Shown here: positions 9,062 to 16,020 of the stretch, one piece after another
How positions within the stretch are numbered: position 1 is the stretch's first letter
Layout: every line of letters starts with the position of its first letter
Origin: Desulfuromusa sp.
GTDB lineage: Bacteria > Desulfobacterota > Desulfuromonadia > Desulfuromonadales > Geopsychrobacteraceae
Direction of reading: 5' to 3'
Assembly: GCA_029933365.1 (NCBI GenBank)
Contig: JAOZOH010000050.1
Coordinates: 1 to 19,752 of the forward strand
Length of the DNA stretch: 19,752 nucleotides
The notes under the pieces: generated by a model
The model's database searches: none
Told to the model about the DNA's origin: nothing
What the model saw: the letters and a program-made list of their open reading frames with translations, nothing else
Translations under genes and position numbers: made by a program

Positions 9062-9852
9062 GATCCCTCCTCACCCTTTTTAATCACCAGAGGATTGCCT
9101 TGCTCGTCTGGATCACGCCGCTCGACGATAAAGACACGGGTTTTTTCTCCCGGTTTCAACAGCGGCTCTTCAATAGCAATCGCCAGCGGCTTTTTCGTCA
9201 GAGATCGCTGTAAAAAATCCTTTTCTGCAAGGGTCCGTGGTTTTTCGCCGGTTTTTAGTTCAGCAACATACTCCCGAAGCCCCAAACCTTCTCCCTCAAC
9301 CAGAATATCCCGTCTGGAGATCAACCGGATCTGCCGAAAGACATCCTTTTGCTGCTCTAAATGACGCACCGTATAGCTCTCCGGCAAATCATCGGTATAG
9401 GCTTGCCTGATGAGCCGCAAAACTTTTTTTTCCAGCGGTAAACCGGCAAACAGCGACAGATTCTTCTTAATTTTCTTTTTCAGTCCACTTGATAACCGGA
9501 TCGTCTGTGCCGGGATTTTTTTCGGTAGCCCGATCATCGAGTAAACGTCCCCGTCGCAGACAACGTAGAATTCCGAGGGTGTCTTGGAGTAAAGAATCTG
9601 CTGCCCCTTCTTCATTGCCTGAAACTTGACGAAGGCGTTTTCTCCGGCAATCTTGATCTTGATCCCCTTGTCCTGACTGAACATCACATCCTTGATTGGC
9701 CCCGGACAGACAAAACGGTTCACGTCGGTAGTGGACAGATCAACCTGGGTGGTAAGTTCAGGAAAAACCACCCGCTGAACTGGGATATCCTGGCCAAAGA
9801 CCAGCCCCGTCAGCAGCAGATATGGCACCAGAAACAGACCGAATATTTTCAT
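9058..9852 (-). CDS. traK: Type IV secretion protein TraK (secretin-like, VirB9 family)
   Basis: TraK is the periplasmic/outer-membrane ring component that binds TraV and TraB. The product has 264 residues (F TraK 242). It has a signal peptide (MKIFGLFLVPYLLLTGLVFG), then a beta-rich domain with DVNRFVCPGPIKDVMFSQDKG, typical of TraK, and a basic KKKIKKNLSL segment. The C-terminal half (about 175-255) contains LREYVAELKTGEKPRTLAEKDF and TRVFIVERRD, typical of the family's second beta domain. Position between traE and traB is the standard F order. Both junctions are ATGA overlaps. Confidence 0.94.
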   Translation of the reverse strand: MKIFGLFLVPYLLLTGLVFGQDIPVQRVVFPELTTQVDLSTTDVNRFVCPGPIKDVMFSQDKGIKIKIAGENAFVKFQAMKKGQQILYSKTPSEFYVVCDGDVYSMIGLPKKIPAQTIRLSSGLKKKIKKNLSLFAGLPLEKKVLRLIRQAYTDDLPESYTVRHLEQQKDVFRQIRLISRRDILVEGEGLGLREYVAELKTGEKPRTLAEKDFLQRSLTKKPLAIAIEEPLLKPGEKTRVFIVERRDPDEQGNPLVIKKGEEGS

Positions 9853-10406
9853 AACTCCCTCCCACTGAGTCCGGTCACATAAAACCGTCCAGCTTTGACC
9901 ATAAAATTGATGGTGTAGATTTTCTTTTGATCCTCGGTTTTTTGATCCTGAACGAAGGTTTTTTCGACCCCGCTGACCTCGATAATTTTTTCGTCCTGTT
10001 TTAAGTCCATTTTGGTTGTGTAAAAAACCTTGGAGACCGATGACAGTTCGACCGTATCTGCTGTTTCAAACAGCTTGGTCTGATAAGCCGCAAATTGCTC
10101 CGGGGCAATCATTGTCAATGCCTCCTCAAACTGCTGGCGGGCCGTACCAGGGCTGTAGACCAGCAGCAGGTCGACCAGATAACGGGCCATCTCACGGGCA
10201 TAGCTCTCGTCAATCATATTGGCGGTCAGGGATACCTTGTCTTTCAGTCCTGGCGGAACCAGAACCACCGCCTGCCGGTTCAGGGCAAGCTGCAACATGA
10301 AGGTGTTGAACAGCGTCAACCCCCCGATCAGAATCACAATCACCATCAGCAGTCGATTGACGGCGAAGAGATTGCTGGTTTTTTGCACAAACAGATCAAT
10401 TTTCAC
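9849..10406 (-). CDS. traE: Type IV secretion protein TraE (VirB8-like)
   Basis: TraE is a bitopic inner-membrane scaffold protein of the secretion channel. A short cytoplasmic N-terminus is followed by one transmembrane helix (LLMVIVILIGGLTLFNTFML) and a periplasmic domain with YAREMARYLVDLLLVYSPGTA and VEKTFVQDQKT. The first possible start is a GTG at 10415 (188 residues), but it lies only about 2 bases from the AAGGGAG element. I prefer the in-frame GTG at 10406, about 10 bases downstream of it (185 residues, MKIDLFVQK...). No ATG is available here. It is 15 bases after traL and overlaps traK by ATGA (9849-9852). Confidence 0.9.
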   Translation of the reverse strand: MKIDLFVQKTSNLFAVNRLLMVIVILIGGLTLFNTFMLQLALNRQAVVLVPPGLKDKVSLTANMIDESYAREMARYLVDLLLVYSPGTARQQFEEALTMIAPEQFAAYQTKLFETADTVELSSVSKVFYTTKMDLKQDEKIIEVSGVEKTFVQDQKTEDQKKIYTINFMVKAGRFYVTGLSGREL

Positions 10407-10421
10407 AACACCCACTCTCCC

Positions 10422-10703
10422 TTACTCAATAAATTCATCCTCGAAATACTGCGGATACCCGTTCATATTCGTCCATCCGAGCCGGTACAGACTGTGGCGC
10501 AGAAACCCGCGAGGGTTGTTACGTTTGAGTCTGGAATAGACCGTCGGAAAAATGATCATCATCAGCCACCAGAACCAACCACCGAAAATCATCGCCATCA
10601 GATAAGCCAGCGTCATGACAGCCATATCGTCTGGATCGAACCAGAGCAGTTGATATGGTTGGGTCAGATACTGTGGCATCCGTTTTGAAAAAGGATTTTT
10701 CAT
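10422..10703 (-). CDS. traL: Type IV secretion inner-membrane protein TraL (VirB3-like)
   Basis: TraL is a small inner-membrane protein needed for pilus assembly, equivalent to VirB3. The product has 93 residues, the usual size. It begins with the TraL-like pattern MPQYLTQPYQLLWFDPDD (9-26), then a hydrophobic double segment (about 27-57, including GGWFWWLMMIIFP), and ends with the family's RLKRNNPRGFLRHSLYRLG and a final YFEDEFIE. The ribosome-binding site is weak, so its expression may depend on readthrough past the hairpin at 10724-10743 that separates it from the pilin gene. Confidence 0.93.
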   Translation of the reverse strand: MKNPFSKRMPQYLTQPYQLLWFDPDDMAVMTLAYLMAMIFGGWFWWLMMIIFPTVYSRLKRNNPRGFLRHSLYRLGWTNMNGYPQYFEDEFIE

Positions 10704-10723
10704 CAGTACACCAGAAGGTTAAT

Positions 10724-10743
10724 GGGGAGCGGGGGACTCCCCC
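10724..10743 (-). other. Hairpin between pilin gene and traL
   Basis: In the 45 bases between the pilin stop and traL there is a strong inverted repeat: GGGGAG (10724-10729) pairs with CTCCCC (10737-10742) around a 7-base loop, or GGGGG (10731-10735) pairs with CCCCC (10739-10743) around 3 bases. No T-run follows on the transcribed side, so it is not an intrinsic terminator. By analogy with other pilin operons I infer a mRNA-processing or stabilising element that lets pilin be made in excess of the downstream channel proteins. Confidence 0.6.
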
Positions 10744-10748
10744 AGTTG

Positions 10749-11042
10749 TCAGATCATCATCCCGAAACCGGTGACAATCGAATCGGCACCGAGAATAAGA
10801 CCACCGGAAACGATGGTAATCAGGGCCGGAATATATTTACCCTGTGGCAGTAAAGTCGCACCGAAGATCACAATGCACAGTCCCGCCACAAAACCGATCG
10901 ATCCCTGTAGCCCCCTGAGGACAACATAGTCATAAAAGAGGTAGCCGAAGGCGTTGGGGTCGGTTGGCGCAGTAATAGCGAACACGTTGTTCGCGAAAGT
11001 CATAAACGCCAGTGTCATTAAGCTCAAAAATTTCTTGTTCAT
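10749..11042 (-). CDS. traA: F-type pilin precursor (TraA-like)
   Basis: Candidate major subunit of the conjugative pilus. The product has 97 residues. A signal peptide runs to about residue 22 (MTFANNVFA), leaving a mature protein of about 75 residues, like F pilin (70). The mature part has two hydrophobic helices (about 44-65 and 70-93) with a short basic/polar turn LPQGKY between them, the F-pilin topology. GLQGSIGFVAGLCIVIFGAT resembles other TraA/TrhA-type pilins. It lies directly before traL, as in F. Its start overlaps the DsbC-like gene (ATGA 11039-11042), and a hairpin follows its stop. Sequence conservation in this family is low, so the call rests on size, topology and position. Confidence 0.83.
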   Translation of the reverse strand: MNKKFLSLMTLAFMTFANNVFAITAPTDPNAFGYLFYDYVVLRGLQGSIGFVAGLCIVIFGATLLPQGKYIPALITIVSGGLILGADSIVTGFGMMI

Positions 11043-11776
11043 TTTTTTACTCCCTTCTGGTTGAGATAAGTGGAAATCGTATTGGCATCGCCCTGAATCC
11101 GCTGGCCCTCGATCCAGAGAGTCGGTGTCCCCCGAACTCCGACAGAACCTCCGGCCCGCAGATGTTCATCAATCAGGACATCCACATCACAGTCTCCAAC
11201 TTGGGGTATTGGCTGGTTATCCAGCCCTCCTTGAAAAACTTCCTGCAGCGCCACTTCCTTGTCCTGACTACACAGGATGTATCGCGCTTTCGCCCGTGCC
11301 GTCTTATGGATCGACTCCAGCGGGAAGAAGAAAATATGTCGTGTAAGATCGGTACGTTTCGCCAGCATCTGATCGAGCTGCCGGCAGAAAGGGCAGTCTG
11401 GATCGGTAAACTCGATCACTTGAATGGGTCCACTGCCAATGGTCAGAGCCTTGTCGAGTGGCAGTTTGGCGATATTGGCCTGGACAATTTCATTGCGGGC
11501 CTGAGCGGTTATGTTCTTACCGTCCTGACTCCAGATTTCTCCGAACACCAGGTAGCCCTCCGGGGAGAAGTAAAAAACCTGCGGTCCGGCACTCACCTGA
11601 TACAGACCGGGAATGGGTGAAGGTTTGAATGAATCGACACCCGTCTTCGGTAGGGTTTTGGAGAACTGCTGCAACGCCTTGTCCAACGCCGCATCCGCCA
11701 CCTCCTCTGCGGCAAAAGAGGGTGCAACAAGACTCCCCATAATCAGCAAAATAAAAGCAATATGTTTCATTTTCAT
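11039..11776 (-). CDS. dsbC: Periplasmic thiol:disulfide interchange protein, DsbC/TrbB type
   Basis: Periplasmic protein-disulfide isomerase that likely folds the cysteine-rich TraN-like, TraU and TraV proteins of this operon. The product has 245 residues with a signal peptide (1-22). An N-terminal dimerisation-like domain (about 25-95, including GLYQVSAGPQVFYFSPEGYL) precedes a thioredoxin fold with the active site CPFC (128-131) in FTDPDCPFCRQ and the cis-proline loop RGTPTLWIEGQ (215-225). Two further cysteines (169, 196) match a structural pair seen in DsbC. dsbC genes are common in SXT/R391 and other MPF-F operons. It overlaps both neighbours by ATGA. Confidence 0.94.
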   Translation of the reverse strand: MKMKHIAFILLIMGSLVAPSFAAEEVADAALDKALQQFSKTLPKTGVDSFKPSPIPGLYQVSAGPQVFYFSPEGYLVFGEIWSQDGKNITAQARNEIVQANIAKLPLDKALTIGSGPIQVIEFTDPDCPFCRQLDQMLAKRTDLTRHIFFFPLESIHKTARAKARYILCSQDKEVALQEVFQGGLDNQPIPQVGDCDVDVLIDEHLRAGGSVGVRGTPTLWIEGQRIQGDANTISTYLNQKGVKK

Positions 11777-12351
11777 CTCTTAACCTCCGCAATAACGACC
11801 CGACGATTGCGGGCCAGATCCGTTTCAGATACCGGGCAGCACTCTCCCCGACCTTCTTGCTCAACGACCGTTACTCCATCCTTTTTCAAAACCGCCGCAA
11901 CAGCAGCCGCCCGGCGATCAGATAATCCCTGGTTGTAGCTTTCACCTCCTAATCGGCAGGTGTAGCCATCAACCCGAACTTTCAGACCCTCCGGGATACT
12001 GTCCAGAACGGACAGCTCTTCCCTGTCCAGATCCGCCCGGTCAAAATCGAACAGGATCAACCAATGGCGGGGTTCTGCCGTTGACGATCCTGATGAAAGA
12101 ACTGTGGTGTTGATGGTTTGGTGTTGAGTCGAAGATTGGTTCTGCCCGCCGAAACGGATGGTCAGCGGTGCTATAAGTCGGCTATTCAGGTGGTTTTCAG
12201 TACAGTCGTCCCGAATCAGGAACCCCTTAGCTGCCGGACTGGATACGGAAGATGAACTGAAATCTGCTGGGTATACCTCTTGGCATATCGTCGCTGCTAA
12301 TAGCGACGAGGAGCAGAAAAACACCATCCAGAGACAAATAAACAGACGCAT
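11773..12351 (-). CDS. OmpA-family peptidoglycan-binding envelope protein, first gene of the transfer operon
   Basis: The product has 192 residues with a signal peptide (1-20, ending LLAA) and an OmpA-like C-terminal domain from about 98: LFDFDRADLDREEL, RVDGYTCRLGGESYNQGLSDRRAAAV (D128 and R146 being the two residues that usually bind diaminopimelate) and GRGECCP...ARNRRVVIAEVKR. The N-terminal 25-95 is Ser/Thr-rich and unlike anything I recognise; there is no beta-barrel. It probably tethers the secretion apparatus to the cell wall. Unusual paired cysteines (171-172) in the GRGE loop. The RBS is GGAGG 7 bases before the ATG. There is no equivalent gene at the head of the F operon. Confidence 0.85.
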   Translation of the reverse strand: MRLFICLWMVFFCSSSLLAATICQEVYPADFSSSSVSSPAAKGFLIRDDCTENHLNSRLIAPLTIRFGGQNQSSTQHQTINTTVLSSGSSTAEPRHWLILFDFDRADLDREELSVLDSIPEGLKVRVDGYTCRLGGESYNQGLSDRRAAAVAAVLKKDGVTVVEQEGRGECCPVSETDLARNRRVVIAEVKR

Positions 12352-12450
12352 AAATAAACCTCCACCCCAAAAAAAGCATTCGTTCTAGTAATTGGGGGAG
12401 AGGGGTAGTCTTTTTTGTAAAAAAACAGTGGAATGTGCGGTTTTATTTTG
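12352..12450 (-). promoter_or_regulatory. Leader of the transfer operon (promoter not located)
   Basis: This 99-base gap between parR and the OmpA-like gene is the only break before the long tra operon, so it should hold the operon's promoter or an attenuator if tra is not simply read through from parMR. I see a palindromic TTTTTTGTAAAAAA around 12411-12425 and several A/T and G/C homopolymer runs. No convincing -35/-10 pair and no GC-rich terminator stem for parR are visible. Confidence 0.3.
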
Positions 12451-12711
12451 CTATCTGAAAAGATCATCCAGATTTGATGTCGCTTTGTCCCCCTCTGAAC
12501 TGCATTCACTTTTACTTTTGGGGGCTTCCCTTTTTTCCGGGGAGGCAGACTGCGTGAGGAGCAGCAACAACTGCTGACCCTCCACAGATTCCAAAAAATG
12601 ACGGAGTGCTTCAACGACGAACATCGACTGCTTGCGGTATTTGCTCAGTCTGTCCAGTGCGGTCAGGAGTTTTTCATCGTAGAGGGTCAGTCGAATTAGT
12701 CGCTGTGCCAT
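12451..12711 (-). CDS. parR: ParR-like centromere-binding adaptor
   Basis: Small protein of 86 residues just downstream of the ParM-like gene (9-base gap), the position of ParR/StbB adaptors. Residues 3-42 fit a ribbon-helix-helix fold: a strand RLIRLTL, then helices DEKLLTALDRLSKY and SMFVVEALRHFLESV. Residues 55-80 are low-complexity, and the protein ends with a short acidic-hydrophobic tail NLDDLFR; ParR of R1 uses its C-terminal tail to cap ParM filaments. RBS AGGAGG 5 bases before the ATG. Identification comes mainly from context; sequence alone would give only a RHH DNA-binding protein. Confidence 0.72.
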   Translation of the reverse strand: MAQRLIRLTLYDEKLLTALDRLSKYRKQSMFVVEALRHFLESVEGQQLLLLLTQSASPEKREAPKSKSECSSEGDKATSNLDDLFR

Positions 12712-12720
12712 GCCATCCTC

Positions 12721-13593
12721 CTAACCTTCTGTCAAAGAAAAACCAAGAGCGTTGGCAAACTCAGGTTGGTGCAGAATCTCGATAGAGACTTTCTTCGCCT
12801 GAATAATATCTCGGATCAGAATTGCTCCACCACCAAAAACCAGGACAGTCTCAAAGGATGATTTGAGTCCAAGATGAGCTTGAAGTTCACTACTGATGTC
12901 ACGCAACACGTCGTCGATATAGACTTTGGCCGCTGTCTCAATCTCACCCGTGATGTCGTGACGCTCAAATCCGTACTGGATATATCCCTGTTCAATCAAA
13001 TAGCTGATTTCAACCGGAGAGAAAGTTCGGGATGGAGCCAGATCACGAATGGTTGGCAGCAGTAATTGAGTCGCCATCTGGTGAACACCACGCTTATAGA
13101 AAGTATCTCCATAGACAATCGAGTGAGACGCACCATCAACCAGAGTGAAAATAACTGTATTGAAGCCAATATCGACAGCGAGGATACTGCCGGTCTGCTC
13201 TGGATTCTGACTCAGAAACAGGCGGACTCCACCAAGTCCCTGGGGAAGAACCCGGACATCTGGCCAACCGGAAGCATTGAGGATTTTAGCTAGTGTCTTC
13301 ACAATACCGCTATCCTTATCTTTTTCCGCAACCCAAGCTCCATAGGGCAAGCCGACTACCAGTGGATTCTCAGCCTTGGCCCCGGCAATCTTCGCGGCCT
13401 CCTCAACAAACACCGGATAATGATGTACCAGATCTTCAATCGTTTTAAGATAGCTCGACCCGGAAGCGAGGAGAGCATCCTCCCCGACAGTCAATCCATC
13501 ATGTTTCCGGCGATAGGCCGAGATAATCCGCCCTTTCTTTTCACCATAAACCCACTTCAACGACGAAAACCCAAGATCACAGACAAACACCAT
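12721..13593 (-). CDS. parM: ParM/StbA-type actin-like plasmid segregation ATPase
   Basis: Actin-like ATPase whose filaments push plasmid copies apart. The product has 290 residues, slightly short of R1 ParM (320). Actin-fold nucleotide motifs are visible: phosphate 1 DLGFSSLKW (6-14), phosphate 2 LAVDIGFNTVIFT (138-150, D141) and adenosine-binding VFGGGAILI (252-260). PLVVGLPYG (77-85) is typical of the ParM/StbA branch. RBS AAGGAG lies 7 bases before the ATG. It is followed by the ParR-like gene, and the repeats upstream are a likely parC site. MreB or chaperone function is unlikely given the size and neighbours. Confidence 0.87.
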   Translation of the reverse strand: MVFVCDLGFSSLKWVYGEKKGRIISAYRRKHDGLTVGEDALLASGSSYLKTIEDLVHHYPVFVEEAAKIAGAKAENPLVVGLPYGAWVAEKDKDSGIVKTLAKILNASGWPDVRVLPQGLGGVRLFLSQNPEQTGSILAVDIGFNTVIFTLVDGASHSIVYGDTFYKRGVHQMATQLLLPTIRDLAPSRTFSPVEISYLIEQGYIQYGFERHDITGEIETAAKVYIDDVLRDISSELQAHLGLKSSFETVLVFGGGAILIRDIIQAKKVSIEILHQPEFANALGFSLTEG

Positions 13594-13621
13594 AATGTAA
13601 CTCCTTTTGTTAATGAATTTG

Positions 13622-13706
13622 GCAACGTAGCTATTATTGTCTACTTCAATGTTGACAACCGAACCAATAAGTTGACGTAGAAGTAGACAATGTAAGCAAC
13701 GTAGCC
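13622..13706. repeat. Candidate parC centromere and parMR promoter
   Basis: Upstream of parM there are nested repeats: a perfect 12-bp inverted repeat ATTGTCTACTTC (13636-13647) / GAAGTAGACAAT (13680-13691), inside a direct repeat GCAACGTAGC (13622-13631 and 13696-13705). CGTAG also recurs at 13676-13680, and GTTGAC occurs twice in the inner spacer. On the minus strand a candidate promoter TTGTCA (13658-13653), 16-bp spacer, TAATAG (13636-13631) lies within the repeats. This is how ParR usually both pairs the plasmid and represses its operon. Assignment is by position and repeats. Confidence 0.58.
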
Positions 13707-13904
13707 TTGTTTAGAAACGAAAGCCTTTCTCTATATATGGGGTGGGGGGGAAGGTCTCAATTTAGAATTGAATTTAGTTATCGTATCTCCGGTACGGTTA
13801 CTGCGGCAGAAATAATAAGGGTGGCGAATGGACAATTGAATTGTGTTGCCATAAGAATGGATTGAAAAATAGAAGAAGTCAGTGTGTTGGGGAATCAGTA
13901 AAAG
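13707..13904. other. Gene-free stretch between parMR control region and hipA
   Basis: Together with the repeats before it, about 310 bases carry no gene. This part contains a G-rich run (about 13740-13750) and two similar short palindromes, CAATT-TAG-AATTG (13758-13770) and CAATT-G-AATTG (13833-13843). I see no tRNA, no intrinsic terminator with a T-run after hipA, and no reading frame with a credible start. Confidence 0.5.
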
Positions 13905-15170
13905 TTAAATCCGAAAGTCTTTTTGAAGGTTTGTCCAATGGATCCGCAGAGCAGCCTTGTGTGCATCATTCATGGGCAGATCTTTCATTCTTTCTGGCCA
14001 TAAACTTCGGGCTTTTTCCATGGTGTCATCAAGATGTGGCTTTATCGCCCGCCACGGCACCCCTGCTCGCCCGGCCCACGCCTCAAAGTTTGCGTAAGTG
14101 ACATCATACCACTCCTTCGTCTTGCCGAGATTAAGTGCGTAACGCCTTTCGTCGTCAATATAAACACTCGTCGTGACAATATCGTAGGCTGGGGATAGCC
14201 GTGGGGTCATTTGATCAGAATAGAGAAGGCTCCAGTTTTTCAGATGCGCATCACCATTAGCCAGCAGAATATTGACCAGCAGTCGCCTGGCGAACTGTTG
14301 TGCGTCAGTTAATCCATCACCGGAAAAATTGTAGAGAATCTTCCCGATCTGTTCATAGCTTGCTGAATTATACTTTTCATGGGGGTACTTCACCAAGACT
14401 TGTGCGAAGTCCTCCATATGAACGCGCTGATTGTCATGCCGATCGAAACGTTTTATCGCAAAGGCCAACTTTTCATCGGGCAAATTGATTTGCGGTAAAT
14501 TATCAAGTTTATCCAATTCTACCAGCTTTATTTCGGGGATATCAATGCCTGCCAAAGATGCCAGAGTCATCACCGTAAATTCGTTGGCCGGTACATCTTT
14601 GTGTTTGGTTGACGGTGTCTTGATGATCCAATCGCCGAGGGCATCCCCTTTGGTCAGGTTATAGCGTCCATCCTGTTCTTTCATCGAAAACTTCATTTGG
14701 ATGCCAGCGAGAGAGAATTTGTTTTCCCTTGCGGACTTTTTCAACTTAACAGCTTTAACCTTGCCGTAAGCGCTCAGGACACTTGTAGGAACTTCGTCTG
14801 GTTCCAGAGGTTCAGCAACCAATGCACCAGGCAAATCTGCCCCCAGATACGAGAACAGGTGAAATTCATCATCGACATGCACTTTGAGACCTTGAGCAAT
14901 CAACTCCCTCAAAGCTCCCTCTGGAAGCAAATTGGAGAGCACTGGATGCAATTTATGGGTGCGCTGCCAAGGTTCTGCCAACAGCTTTTCGGCGCGGGGA
15001 AATTCAGGGTGGGTGATTAAGCTGAACGTCGGACGAGTCACATCAAATCTAAACTCATCGGCAAAGGTCAATACATTTTGACCACTTTGAAAACCCGTCA
15101 GGTAGCCAACTAGCCTTCCGTGTAAGGTCAGCTTTAACACGTTGACTTCATCTATGCTGTTATCGCTCAT
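13905..15170 (-). CDS. hipA: HipA-family serine/threonine kinase toxin
   Basis: Toxin kinase; E. coli HipA phosphorylates glutamyl-tRNA synthetase and causes growth arrest and persistence. The product has 421 residues (E. coli HipA 440). The N-terminal subdomain-1 segment includes PTFSLITHPEF and LSNLLPEGALRELI (79-91). Kinase motifs are intact: SLAGIQMKFSM (153-163), probable ATP-binding Lys184 in DWIIKTPS, catalytic NGDAHLKNWSLLY (305-317, D307) and metal-binding SPAYDIVTT (326-334, D330). The ATG overlaps the hipB stop (ATGA, 15167-15170), as in known hipBA operons. All catalytic residues are present, so it is probably active. Confidence 0.95.
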   Translation of the reverse strand: MSDNSIDEVNVLKLTLHGRLVGYLTGFQSGQNVLTFADEFRFDVTRPTFSLITHPEFPRAEKLLAEPWQRTHKLHPVLSNLLPEGALRELIAQGLKVHVDDEFHLFSYLGADLPGALVAEPLEPDEVPTSVLSAYGKVKAVKLKKSARENKFSLAGIQMKFSMKEQDGRYNLTKGDALGDWIIKTPSTKHKDVPANEFTVMTLASLAGIDIPEIKLVELDKLDNLPQINLPDEKLAFAIKRFDRHDNQRVHMEDFAQVLVKYPHEKYNSASYEQIGKILYNFSGDGLTDAQQFARRLLVNILLANGDAHLKNWSLLYSDQMTPRLSPAYDIVTTSVYIDDERRYALNLGKTKEWYDVTYANFEAWAGRAGVPWRAIKPHLDDTMEKARSLWPERMKDLPMNDAHKAALRIHWTNLQKDFRI

Positions 15171-15490
15171 TGCTCATCCTCAAACATATCTTGCCACGGA
15201 TCATCAGACAGGCTCTTCTTTTGATTATCCGCTGCCTGCTTTGATGCCGAACCTGTATCAACATTTTCCAACACAAATTCAACGGCCTGTAGCTTGTCCT
15301 TGGGGATAAGCATCAGCTCGCAGTTAAGGCCTTTCGCTATGAGTTCCAAAGTATTTAAGCGTGGATTTCCTTTAGATTCCAAACGTTGATATTGCTGCCG
15401 GGACACTCCGATCCGCATCATCATGTCTTTTTGTTTGAGCCCCAGTTCCAATCGTCTTTTTTTGAGCTGCTGAAGTAGAGAGCCCGCCAT
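15167..15490 (-). CDS. hipB: HipB-family antitoxin, XRE helix-turn-helix
   Basis: DNA-binding antitoxin that neutralises HipA and represses the operon. I chose ATG 15490 (107 residues) because CAGGAG lies 7 bases upstream of it; the longer frame from 15529 (120 residues) has no ribosome-binding site and would start inside the promoter. HTH: QLKKRRLELGLKQKDMMMRI then SRQQYQRLES (about 8-39), followed by a strand ELMLIPKDKL typical of HipB dimers. The C-terminal tail is acidic with a tryptophan (DDPWQDMFEDEQ), comparable to the flexible HipB tail targeted by Lon. Confidence 0.92.
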   Translation of the reverse strand: MAGSLLQQLKKRRLELGLKQKDMMMRIGVSRQQYQRLESKGNPRLNTLELIAKGLNCELMLIPKDKLQAVEFVLENVDTGSASKQAADNQKKSLSDDPWQDMFEDEQ

Positions 15491-15514
15491 TGTAGTCTCC
15501 TGAGTTGCTTTATT

Positions 15515-15556
15515 GTCTGAGAGAAACATATTAGACTCTTATTTGTCAATAAGCAA
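15515..15556 (-). promoter_or_regulatory. hipBA promoter and possible HipB operator
   Basis: On the minus strand, -35 TTGCTT (15556-15551), a 17-bp spacer and -10 TAATAT (15533-15528) would start transcription near 15521, about 30 bases before the hipB ATG. An inverted repeat GTCT...AGAC (15515-15518 and 15533-15536) with a 14-base gap covers the -10, a plausible HipB site. A consensus TTGACA (15549-15544) is also present but too close to this -10. Confidence 0.5.
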
Positions 15557-15597
15557 TACTTAAATGCCTATAAAATCAGCATCAAGAAAGAGTGGGT

Positions 15598-15999
15598 TTA
15601 TTTTTTTGCCATCTGACGTTTTCTTCGGACATCATAGGCTCTTGCCCGGATCTTGATGATTTGCTTCTTTGTCAAACGTACATTCAGATGATATTGGACC
15701 CTCTGAATTACATCTTCAGCCAAAATACGCTCACCCGGTTCCGCATTGAGATAGCAAGACAGAGCATATCTTTCGGCACGGGAGAGATCACCTTCATCAA
15801 TAATTTTCTGTTTGTAGTGTTTGGGTAATGGAGCCAAAAGGCGTCGGAGATACCAGATCCGACCGCGCACGAAGGCAATAATAGCAAGCCCCTTTAAATC
15901 ATAATCCGAAACAGGGTCATCAATCATGCCGTCTTTGTGCAATCTCTCGACTATGGAGCGTGGGAGATCGACAAGTTCGGCAGCTTCTTTAAGATTCAT
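15598..15999 (-). CDS. Small basic protein, possible MerR/excisionase-like DNA-binding fold
   Basis: I do not recognise this 133-residue protein. The N-terminus (MNLKEAAELVDLPRSIVERL, then a short loop with GMIDDP) has the spacing of a MerR- or Xis-type winged helix. The middle is LKGLAIIAFVRGRIWYLRRLL, and the C-terminus is very basic (RLTKKQIIKIRARAYDVRRKRQ). It lies 21 bases after the XRE-like gene on the same strand and is probably translated from the same message; its own RBS (AAAGG, about 10 bases away) is weak. By context it is a plasmid regulator or recombination accessory factor, but that is inference. Confidence 0.55.
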   Translation of the reverse strand: MNLKEAAELVDLPRSIVERLHKDGMIDDPVSDYDLKGLAIIAFVRGRIWYLRRLLAPLPKHYKQKIIDEGDLSRAERYALSCYLNAEPGERILAEDVIQRVQYHLNVRLTKKQIIKIRARAYDVRRKRQMAKK

Positions 16000-16020
16000 T
16001 GAGAAAAAACCTTTTACGGT

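Noticed and set aside
10095..10688. Plus-strand open frame of 197 codons opposite traE and traL
   Set aside because: Rich in His/Gln/Asn as expected for a shadow frame; opposite strand carries conserved secretion genes.
11012..11620. Long plus-strand open frame (202 codons) opposite the DsbC-like gene
   Set aside because: It is the antisense of a gene with clear CPFC and cis-Pro motifs, has no ribosome-binding site and no recognisable domain.
12352..12450. Intrinsic terminator after parR
   Set aside because: Only A/T runs and no GC-rich stem; cannot be supported.
14162..14171. A copy of the ACACTCGT element
   Set aside because: It lies inside hipA coding sequence and has no paired half-site, so probably chance.
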